A stretch of 64,000 nucleotides of DNA, taken from assembly GCA_002633005.1 (NCBI GenBank), contig NMRA01000267.1:150957-214956 (forward strand), read 5' to 3'. This document shows, in pieces, positions 32,001-44,000 of the stretch. Source of the stretch: Phoronis australis. Its lineage: Eukaryota; Phoronida; Phoronidae. The first letter of the stretch is position 1, and every line of letters starts with the position of its first letter. The position numbers and the translations under genes were made by a program. The notes under the pieces were generated by a model. It ran no database searches and was not told the DNA's origin. It saw only the letters and a list, made by a program, of their open reading frames with translations.

Positions 32001-35000
32001 CAGTATGGAGAATCATTGACTTTGAAACACGATCTTACAAGTTCATTAACTGTCCAAATCATACAATAAAGGTATTTATTTCAGCCAGTGTTCATTGATA
32101 AAGTTATTGCTTTGTAGTGATATTGCCCTACTCCAGTCAAATACATAGATTACCTTTGATTTTCGTGATTGATTTTGTCAGTGGTTCTTGTTCAAATATA
32201 TTGAATGCAGTTCAAGGTGTGGTGAAAGAGCCACGTTTCTATTGTGTTGTAGAGCTGTAAACTGATAATGGTTGGGATAATCTTTGGCAGCAGCTGATGT
32301 ACATGTTTAGCAATCTAGATAATGTGATTTTTTACCAGAACTTCCAGCATTTGTTCTTTAAATTGACAGTGAATGATCATAATACTTGCAATGTGTTTTG
32401 CAAAACTATTCAGATGTGACATTTTAAACTTAATTCGTTTCATCAGTATTTAGGTGCCAAAAACAACAAGGGCTTAATCCTTAAGCTCATTAAGTCATGT
32501 CATAATATTCCTAACTTGATTTCCAAGTGGTGCCTGTTATTCAGGAGAGAAAACTAGTTCTCAAAATGCGGAACTCCTGAAAGTGACTACATGTTACGGG
32601 TTCATTTAGCATATGTAAGTGAAGAGACGTGTCTATTGCAGTGACTATTTATATTGTTTGTTGTCCTTTAATTTTCTATTTTATTTTATTTCCTGTGACT
32701 TACCTTCTGCTAGCACATAGCTGTGTCCAGCAAAAAAACTTTGTGGCTGTGCGTGAATGTAAAATAAGTCAATATACCGTATACTGTAAGTTTCTCAAGG
32801 ATTTTGTGCTCACCTGGGCCAAGCATAATACTCAAATGGACATATACACAGTAGGAAGTACTTCAGAGTTGAGCTGAATATGTCAAATGTTAACAATTTG
32901 CAACATGACCCAAGTCAATTTCACTATTGTGTTGAACCCCACTGTCTGGTATTACACAATAGCTATTGTACGATGTTATGTAACATGCATCTTGCCCTAT
33001 TGTGTAGTAGGTCAGCCAACTCAGCATTTGGTGAAGCTGTTTTCCCCAAGCATGTAACAACTTTGTGTAATCTCAGACCTCTAAACAAATTTTTTGATCT
33101 GATAACCTATCTATCAACAAAGTCACCTTCTCACAGTGGTACTGCTTCACACAATGCATTGGTTGACCACTTTTAAGAATGTGGAAACAGTTGATTCACA
33201 CTTTAATGATCGAGCTCACAATGGAAAAAGTCAACATTGACTCATTGTGTTCTGGAATTCAAAATTTCTTTGGATTTTGGTTTGCCATTCGTTTTTCTTC
33301 TATTTTTATATTTTTATTTTTAAAGACATATAGCTTTTAAAAAATGTCTTATATTCTGTTTTTTTTTGCTTTCTATTTTTGTGAGCTAACTAAATTTTAA
33401 AACGAAAAAAATCATTTTGGCTAAACCTGGTTTCCCTCCCAGTCTTACAGCTGTTTCTTGTCTATTGCAGCCTTGGTATACAGTCAACAATATATTGGAT
33501 GATCACTCCATATCTGAATCTCAAGCTATTTCAACAGAGACATCTATTGAACCACCTGATGAGGAAAAAATTTTAAATGCACGTTATCAGGTAAGCACCC
33601 ATCTTGTAGACTAAAATAAAATTTGAAATTTTTTTAGTGTCTGAACGTGGCTAATGCTGCAAAACTAAATTTTTGTTTATTTTGAACTGTGATATTTTAA
33701 CCTACGATTTTCTGTATTTTTAGTCCAAGTTTTACTTTCCGTCGGAGTGCATTCTGTATGTATACATTAATTTCAGAAGTCTTTTGTTTTGCTGCTGATT
33801 CCTAATTTCTTATTGCAAGTACTTGGTCTTATTTGCAATTTGTCTGCTTTTTTATTAATATTACTTTTCATCTGTTTCTGTGGTAACCATTTATTAATAT
33901 TTCTGTTGTAATATTATATTGTATATTCATTTGCCCAGAGGTGGTGTTATTAGTGTTCTCTAGTGTTCTAGGTACTTATTTGTGGTAAGAAATAAAAAGA
34001 AATAAATGGTGTGCTTCATCAGTCAATTCAGCTTTTATGCAGTTGATATTGTGTTGATGTGCAACTTGGAATTGTAGAGTGCATGGCTTAATGCTTTCAT
34101 TGCAGAGTTTAGACTATGATCCGTGTGAAAATGTGTTGTACCAAAATGAGGCGAATGCATCCTCAACTGGGGTAAGTATTGTTGAATAAAAACTCATTCA
34201 GTTCACACTTTTATAGCTTTGAGTATTTTCACAGATTGTCTTTACTTTTTGGTAGTTCTGGCTGGCTAACTTTTGCAGAATTGCTTGGAATATATTGGTT
34301 TTTCTGAAATCCTTTTGATTTGTACACTGTTTGGAGTGTTTTAGTCATCTGCCACATGATCTGTGAGAAAAGTACATGGTGAATCCAAATCGGTCTTTTT
34401 TCAATTAGCTCTGGTGCACATGACTTGAACAAGACGTATGAGAACGAGTCATTTGCTCGTCTTTCATTCATTATGGGGTAGTCATACTTTTTCGATTTGT
34501 CAATCCTTTCAGGTTCACAGCACAAGAGATAACACGATTGATCATGACCAACTCAAAGTGCAGCTAACAAATTAACCAAATGGATTTGATTATCTATCAC
34601 TTTTTGTCTGATCTTGCTGTTTCAAAATCATAATATTAAAGCGCTAGTGTGGAACATCACCACCAACAGTGTATGAAGAAAATAATTAGATTTCTGTGTT
34701 CGACTGGTTGTCTTGATGGCTCAGTGGATAAGAACATTTGTACAAAATGCAGGCCTCTAGTTTGAGCTCCTGTTGGGACAGGAATCAGATTCCTGTCCCG
34801 ATCCCTGCTCAAATAGAGAGCCCTGTGGTTATGTCACATTGTCCAACGTAGGACTCTGTTTTAAAAAATAATGAAAGCTAGTACAATAAATTTGCTTTTC
34901 ATTGAGTATGGTTCACCCATCAGGATAATTTCTAAATGATTTCTCTTGATGAATTTTGTTTGCATAAAACAGGTTACAGCTTTGGTCCTTTAAGCTGCAT

Positions 35001-38000
35001 CATGTGTAATATAATTATACTCTACCATGATCGAGTGTACTGTAAGATTTTTACAAGGTTGCAACATAGTGACAATGTGAGATTACCAGTTCATCATCAT
35101 TGTTGTCATCACTGTCTCCATCATTACCATCATCATCTTTGTGGTTAATTTTTACCTTGATTCACCCATTGCAGTTCAGACTCTTGTCTGATGCCTTCAT
35201 ATTGTTATTCACTTTTGTAGAATGTAATAAAAATCCAAGTGCAACGATGGGTGGTGATGTTCTTTGTCGGTGTACTCACAGCCCTGGTTGCCTTTGGCAT
35301 TGACGTGGGAATAGAGACCTTGTCCTCATTAAAATACACAGTGGTGAAATACTGTATCCTTTTGAGCCATAGTGGTGTGCATATGATACCAGCTCACGTG
35401 CTCAGCTACATGTAACTTGTGGTAAATAGTTACTGTGCTCTTCAATTTAGCTCACACTATAGCAGACATATTTTGTTTTATTTTATTTTATTTTGTCAAA
35501 TTTGTCAACAGAAATTTAAAATTTGGATATCGTTACTTCATGGATAGTTTATACTGTTGCAGCTATCATTAAATGAAACTTGAACAAAAATTTGGGGATT
35601 TTGATAATATAATCAGCGTTTGAAAAACTTCAGTTTCAGCAATTATTTTAGTACTTGGTTCAACAGAAAAATAATTCCTACGGGTGATTGTTGACTCTGA
35701 CTGATGGTCCATGGCCTCTACTCCATTACAAAGTTTATTTTGCTAGAAACATCAGTTAGGAAACGTGACAGTTTCTTGCATTTTGGATGTAGTTCTAGTT
35801 ATAGCTGACTGTCTATATTGTCCAGATCATCCTCTTGTAAACAGGCAATTGGGATTGCTGCTAAAACCTGAGCTGGGAATTCAATTTCATCTTGGTTTTC
35901 AAAACCATTGACAAACTTAAATACCATATCTGGTCGATATAAGACAAATTCAGATAAAATTTTGATTAAAAAACCTTTAAAATCCTGCACGTACATAGAA
36001 GCCTTTTACCAAGCTCCATATATTGTCTGGTCAATTTGTAACAGCTGGCTAAAGTACACACAGGGTGCAGTCAAACCCTTGACTCAGTTTGCATAGAGTC
36101 TAAATCCCAAAAGACTTCTTGAAAAGTTTAGCCTTTGCCAATTGTTGGTCAATGTTCAGAAACAAACATGGCTAATCCTTACAACAATAGTGGAAACACT
36201 GCATGACTATTTGTTGACCATGTGGAATCATTTCAGCATACGGATTATCACCTTAACTCTTCATTACAGATATTGACAAGTGTATCAACTCCCACTGTTT
36301 ATCAGTCCCTTTTGTTATATGGGTATTTTTCAACATCTGCTTTGTTACCATAGCTTCTATACTTGTTGCCTATGGAGAGGTAAGAGATTTTCAATTATTC
36401 CTAGGTTACAATAACAATTTTCAGCTTTAGGATCATGCCTCGTTATTAGGATTTATTTTCTTAATTATTATTCAAGAGAAATGCCTTGGTCTTATTGAAA
36501 AATTTCTATTACTCCAAAAACAATACTTATTACGTTTTTATTGGCATTTTTAGCAAGAAGTTTTGCGCGAAGTGACTGAGGAATTGCCATATGTGGGCTA
36601 ATTAGGTTAAGGTGAAATTGCAAAATTCTAAATGGCAATAAATCAGTAAGTTAATGGTGCTGGCTGCTCCTGAGCAATCAATGAACACTATTCTGTCAAT
36701 GGTTTTATATAATTAGACACGCTAACTATTTATTAAAGTCTTCTGCATATACATTTTTGTTATTCTAGATATATTAGATCATACAAATAGTCCTATCAAT
36801 GCTTTAGCAACACCAGAAAACACAGTTCAACACTTAAACACATGCATGTCTAATGATACATTAAATAGTGTTTTTGTAACATATTGCATCACCAATCAAA
36901 GAACTGTGGTTAAGAGTACTGGTAGTTCTGAAAATTTGCCATACCGGTGGTATAAATATGTGTGTGTTGCCGGAACTAGAGTATATTGAATATCTGATGC
37001 AGGCAGGTGATGTTTGTAGCTGTTGGAATTATATTTAAGTAAGGATTCTTGTGGTGGCGTGCACAAAAGTCCCATAATAAGCCTAATGATTCATTACATT
37101 TGATAATTTATAACTTCATTGTCTTCACAGGGATTCTTTCAACTTATTATAGGAACTGAATTTTACATTTTTTGTTGCCATTTGAAGTAGCCTGTGTATA
37201 GTGAAAACAAACCGTTCTATTCCAAAACATGAACCAAATGTTTTTCATTGGTGTTGCTGCATGGGACTTTGAATAAAATTTGTTTTTATTTCTTCTAGCC
37301 TGTAGCTGCTGGTAGTGGCATTCCGCAGATAAAATGTTATCTAAACGGCGTTAAGATACCAAATGTGGTACGGCTAAAAACACTGGTGGTCAAAGCCCTT
37401 GGTGTTTTATTCTCTGTTTCTGGAGGCCTGGCTGTGGGAAAGGTAATATAAACTGTGTATCTTAGCATTCAAACTTTTTTTGAAAATATTTTTTTCAACA
37501 TATTATAGTTTTGTCTGGAAGTCACTTAAACTAGATTCCTGCACTTAGCTGCTCAGTAAAGGGGTCGTTAGTACCTGGTATTTTGTGTATTCTCATGCTG
37601 GGACTGTACAGGGTGACTCCCTGTTGAGTCATTAGATTTAACAGTGACTGGATAGAGTAAATAGGACATTGGATTTTTTATGCTTGATTGATGTCCGTGG
37701 AATCCAATAGATTGGCTTTCATTAACATGAGGATTCCCAGTTTGATTGCCTTAACTGCCATTTTTATACACCCACATACCTATATATGGGTGCATATTGC
37801 CGTCATCTTTGTTTGGGCATCCGGCGTCTGTCATCCGGCGTTTGACGTCAGCAGCTGTATCTCCTAAACCCCTCACAGGATCTTCATGAAATTTGGCAGA
37901 TGGGTTCCTATGAAGTTGACGACAGATGGCGACGCATTTCGGACGGATGCGACTACCAGTGTGCTCCCTAGTGGCAATTTTTATTTTTACGTTTACCTCT

Positions 38001-41000
38001 GAGTCTGTATCTTCATAAGTCCATGCAGATTTTTGTGAAATTTGGCACATGGGCATTTATTAGAGTGATGACACTATCCTCCTGTTTTCGGACGAATTCG
38101 AGGTATTTTGCACCACCCAGTGGCCATTTTTACTGTTTTCAAGTTTGTTTTTTGGTGTCCACCCCTCTATCAACCAAACCGCTCTAATGATGATTGTGAA
38201 AATTGACATGTAATGTTCTTACTATGAAGAGAAAAGCTGACGATGATTTTCGGATGACTCTGGGTTTATCTCCTAAACACTTTGCAGGATCTTTACTAAA
38301 TTTAAAAAGTGTATTTATAAGAAGTTGACAACGGAAGACGACGACTTTCAGATAGATCTGTATACTGGTGTGCCCTCTAGTGACTATAGTTTTTTGCGTT
38401 TACCTCTGTATCTTCAAAGGTCCTCAACGGATTTTTATAAAATTTTGAATATAGGCATCTATTGGTGAGGTGACACTATCCTCCTGTTTTCGGAAGGATT
38501 CGAGGTATTTTGTGCCACCTAGTGGCCATTTTTGGTGTTTTTGATTCTGTTTTTTGGCGTCCGCTCCTCAATCAAACAAACCATTCTAAGCATGATTGTG
38601 AAGCTTTGCATATATTTTCTGAGTGTGAAGAGGACGGTTGACGTGACTACTTCATTCACTATGATGCCTCTTATAGGCAGTTTTTTTGGCACCCATAGCT
38701 GTATGTCCAAAACCCACTGCAGGATCTTTACAAAATTTAGCAAGTGTATTAATATGAAGTTGAGAATAGACGATGATGAGTTTCAGACACATTTGACAAA
38801 CGTTGTGCCCCCTAGTGGCAATTTCATTTTTTCAGTTTTCCTTCGTTTCTCTAAGTTCCTCGACAGATTTTTTTAAAAATTGGTAAGTAGCTTTCCATTA
38901 AAGAAACGATTGCATTTTTCCATTTTCGGATGGATTTGACGTATTTTCGCCATCTGGTGGCAATTTTTTTGATACAAATAAACATCCCTAGAACCACACC
39001 ATTTGGGGTGCATTCGTGGGTGCATTTCAATGCTCCCTGTTGCTCTTGTTCCATATAGTGTCGACATGATGAAATTTGCCTTGTCACTAAATGGCAATAG
39101 GGCAATTGATGGACAGTAGTCTACATTGTTGTGTGGATTTAATGAAGTGGGAAATTTACCAGTGTTTTTTATGAATTCTTTATGACTATCATTTTGTCAA
39201 ATTGCCGTGGTTGTGTGATGGGATATTTAAACAATTCACAAAATGAAATTCCAGTGTCTCAAAATGTCTGCGAATGAAAGACATTGAGTTTTGCCTCCGT
39301 CAACTCTTCCCATCTTGTGCAGCAAAATTAGAAATGGGGTCAAGTTTAAGTGGGTCAAATGGAAGACGCTCTTGAGCTCTCACAATGCTAAGGAGTTGTA
39401 TGTAGAATATTTCCAAATGACATATTTCTTGAGTTCCTGTAACAGTAAAGCATTGAGCTGAAGCACGTGCTGCTTGATTTACCCGAATTTTTAATGGCAT
39501 TATGTATGATTTTGGTTTTCTGGTTGTATTGCAGGAGGGTCCTATGATTCATTCAGGTGCTGTTATTGCGGCTGGTATATCGCAAGGGCGGTCTACATCA
39601 TTGAAGAAAGATTTAAGGGTGAGCCATATGTGTACCAGTTTCATATCTGTTTGATTTGTATGCTGGTTCTATGATATCATATGGTGCTTAGACTTTGGAA
39701 ATCTGAAAAAATATCATTATTCAAAATTAACTATAATTATTTTGCATATGGCTAGAAATTTTGAATTAAGCAAATGGTAGCCATGTTAAACTGACATTTT
39801 TCGTTCACAAGAGTGAATTGTGAACGTGTAAATCTTGAATTATGGTAAGAATCCTCCAGTTTATGACAGTCGTTAAAATTTCTTATACCAAAATGCTGAA
39901 TTTTCTTTATTACGAAGATTGGGATATATGGGGGATTTTAGCATTCATCGTATTTCTCAAATGTGAATAGACTCGGTAGTTCAAAAATTGTTGAAAATTA
40001 CTACCGATGCAACATGCGTCCCCATAGTATGTATCATTGAGGTGTATAATCGTTTGTCATTGAGCGCAATTCTTGAAATTGGGATAGCCAGTATTGCCTT
40101 ATTTCTAAAATATGGTACAAGTTCCAACCTTGAGCAAAATAATAAATTGAAAGTTTCGCAATCCCAAACTGGAGAATTTTTATTATAGCAAATCATCTAA
40201 TTTTTGTTGGTGAACTATAAGAAAATTTGATTTCTCCCCTTCTCTCTACAGTTCTTCAATCATTTTCGTACTGATACGGAGAAGAGAGACTTTGTGTCAG
40301 GTGGTGCTGCGGCGGGGGTCTCTGCAGCCTTTGGAGCTCCTGTGGGGGGCGTTCTCTTCAGTCTAGAGGAAGGAGCCAGCTTCTGGAAGCAGTCGCTCAC
40401 CTGGCGAATTGTAAGTCATTGAGCTGAGCTTAGTTGCATTTTTTGAATCTTCTGCATTTCTCACCCATATAAGTTTGTTTATTGTCTGATATCCAAAGGT
40501 AATATTAAACAATGGCAAAATGATGCTCGGTACTCATCTTGTTATTCAGTATTATCCAGCCAGGTCTGAGGTCTAATATCCAACCTTGAAATCGTACACA
40601 GAATTATTTTTTATCTTTTTTGTCCTGCTTTTAATACAAATATCTTGATTTTGACCCCTAAATTCAAGTTACAAACCCTAGTAAAACTTTGATTTAGAGT
40701 AACAAGTCGAAATTTTGAGTTCAGACTCAACTTACAACTTTAATGCTGGCGTCTTCAAGTGCAAACTAGGGTTAGACAGTCAGCTAGGTAAACCATGCAG
40801 TACTCAAGTACAGAATGAGTGGACACTAGAATAGAAAAGAAAATGTCAATTATAATTTTGAGTCCAAATTTGAGTACAAAGGTTAGATCTCATGCCCTGG
40901 TATTGTACATCAGTCATTCAAGATTTTGCACGTAAATATCTTTAGATATAATTTATGTATGTGGTGGTTTGGTGTCCAATTTGCAACTGTGATAATAAAG

Positions 41001-44000
41001 TTTCTTGTTTTGACTTTACTTGGTCATCAGCCACTTCCACTAGCATATGAGTTTACGCATGTATGTTCGAGTGAATGAAGATCTGAGCGAGGTGTATTCT
41101 GTATAAATTATTCATTAGGAAATATTGCGTTTAACATTTATCAAAACATCATTGCATTTTGTGATTCATTTTTTCATGATTAAAAATTGCTTTTAACGTG
41201 ATTTTTTCTTCATTTTCAGTTCTTTTCATCCATGATCTCATCATTCACGTTGAATGTCGTGCTCAGCTACTGGAGACATAATGAGGGAGGCTTGTCCTAT
41301 CCTGGCTTGATCACGTTTGGCAAGTTTGATGTAAGCATTTAAACCATACATATTTATGTCTAGGTCTCTGCCATATACATGCCATATACATGCCATATGC
41401 ATGCCATATACATGCCATATGCATGCCATATACATGCCATATACATGCCACATACATGCCATTTATATACCATGTACATACCATATACATGCCATATACA
41501 TACCATATACATAACATATGCATGCCATATGCATGCCATATGCATGCCATATGCATGCCATATACATGCCATGTACATGCCATGTACATGCCATATACAT
41601 GCCATTTATATACCATGTACATACCATATACATGCCATATACATACCATATACATGCCATTTACATGCAATACACATGCCCTATACATGCCATTTACATA
41701 CCATGTACATGCCATATACATGCCATTTACATACCATGTACATGCCATATACATGCCATATACATGCCATACACATCAATAGTTTTATAAAAAAACATGT
41801 GGTATGTGGTGGGTTAGCTGTCTTCAACTCGCTATGATTAGTAGTTGCCTGTCATTGTCAAAACTGTTTAAAATTGTTGAAGAATTGATGTGCACCCTTG
41901 GTTATTGACTCACAATATACCTTTACTCTCTACATTGACTTTCCTTTCTTTATTGTTTCCTTATACAAATCAGAAGCGTGTGGTCGAGGAATGGGTATTT
42001 TGTTTCAGAACCTTGTGTACAGTATATCTGAACTCCCCTTGTTTGTTGTCATCGGCGCCATTGGAGGTCTGACTGGTGCTCTGTTCAACTATATTAACCA
42101 ACAACTGTCCATATTTAGAATTAAGTAAGTACTCCATACTCCATTTTGGCTGATAATTCATCTCCATCATTGATCTTGTCCTCATATAAGCCTCCATTTG
42201 AGTTTGTTTTTATTATTGTTTATAATTGAATTTACACTAGATTTTATGAGAGTTACCATATTCGCCGTAATAAGCGCCCATGCCCCTATAAGCACCCCCC
42301 ATGCGTTTTCAGACTTTAAAAATAAGCGCCCAGTCCATGAACGTGTACATGCGGAAAATGGCTTACCTACAGTCATAAAATTCTACAGTAACGTCTTCAA
42401 TTTATCAATAATATCTGACAGTCCTGAAAAAATCATTGTGCGCAGAATTTGTAGACCATGAGCCTCGACGCTATTTCGGTATTTAGCCGTGACTATACAC
42501 TTCAAACTTCCGCCATGCCTCAAAGGAACACAAAAGTTCTGCTGATATTGCGAGGACCAATGGTCTGGCCTTTCAGAACAGAAGTAGTGTACTTGTCTAC
42601 GGGATTGCTTTGTAGATATTTCCCACTTTCAACAGGAATCCAAATTTCTTTGTAGGCCTACACGTGAAAACTGCGAATCGAAGACTAATACAAAGCTTGG
42701 CCAGTGTTAAAAGCACGCGGCCAGGAAGCGCGCGCTACATACATGAACCTGTCATCAAAGAAATTAGTCGGGAACTATCCTTTTTATGAAACGGGTAGCA
42801 TAGCATCAGCAAGAAATGAATATTGTCACTAATTCCCGACAGTTTCTAATACTATAAAAAATGTTTGTGTTATTTTTAAGACGAAGTGTTTGATTAACCA
42901 TAATTGGTGTTTTTAAGCCAAATATCCGGTAAAATGGCCACTGAGAGTGAATGCTTTCTCACCCTTACACCGAAAAATAACTGTCATATAGTTATGTATG
43001 CATCCAGCCACACGGCGACTAATGTGGCCTTACCTAACGTTTTTAGCATATGAGACCGGCAAGTGCTGAATGAAACACACTCTGGTTTAGGCCTACTGCT
43101 TGTGCAAATTTCTTTAGATGCAATGCACATCTAGCTCGTTAGATTGCGTGGCTCTGGCCAAAAGATGGTCTCTGCTCTGGCAAATGAACTCTAGTGACAC
43201 GCACGCGCTCGCTTACTCACAAATGCAGACAACTTCAAAACAAACGTCACGTGACAACAACATTGTGTTCGTCCAGGCATTTATCTCATGTTGTCGATAA
43301 TACATGTAGATGGCACGACGTAGCACAGATTTATACTTAAACCTGCCGTGATCCCGACTCCACGGGAACTTAAAAATCTTAGGGACGTTACTTGGAAAAC
43401 TTAAGGAGGATTTTAGTTAATTTGCTTGAGTTGAAACTGTATTTTTATTCAAGCATTCAACTCGCCATATCAACGATTGCGAGGCAGGCAGTCGCCCTGG
43501 GATTTCAGCACAATTTTCTGTAAAATGATCGTAATTTAGCAGCAAAGTTTGATAGCAATGCACCACGGTTTTGTAGAAAGTCTTTCATAGATTACAGATA
43601 CGTCACAGAGCGTAACTATGATGAATATTAGCTTCCAATTTCACCCGTTCCGGAGACCGGGTTTCATCGGCCTTGGGTTATAATAAGCGCCCCCCTGAAA
43701 CGATTTTTTCTAAGCGCCCTGGGCAGTTATTACGGCAAATACGGTATTACAAAGATGGGATTTTTCTGCAAACATATGCAGTCATTTTCATTTGACTGCC
43801 TAGTATATTTTAAGCTCAGTATGATAGAAAAATCAGTCTTAAGCTCATCGCTGTGTATAAGTTTCATGCAAACTCATTTGGTACTGTAAAAACATTTCTT
43901 AGTCTTATTCAGTCAATACATTTATGTGCAAAATTTCTTTGTCCATGCGGGAAGTCAGCATTTGATTTACAAAACTACCATACAGTGGGTACATTTCTAG

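Larger units (their letters stand above)
26147..33470. other. CLCN7 intron 1, repeat-rich
   Basis: Holds a LINE reverse-transcriptase scrap, an antisense unit of the 424-bp repeat, a 60-67 bp tandem repeat, a CAGGGCTTGGAAT element and a 2.4-kb TIR transposon, each listed. The stretch 31311-33470 has nothing I recognise; its open frames are isolated. Confidence 0.65.

Noticed and set aside
41311-41837. Overlapping ORFs of up to 152 codons on both strands
   Set aside because: Produced by the 11-bp minisatellite.
41974-42008. Earlier acceptor CAAATCAG for CLCN7 exon 10, which also leads into an open frame
   Set aside because: It would need phase 1, but exon 9 ends in phase 0. TTTGTTTCAG at 42001-42008 keeps phase and gives [12 protein letters not shown], matching human FDSEKMAYTIHEIP.
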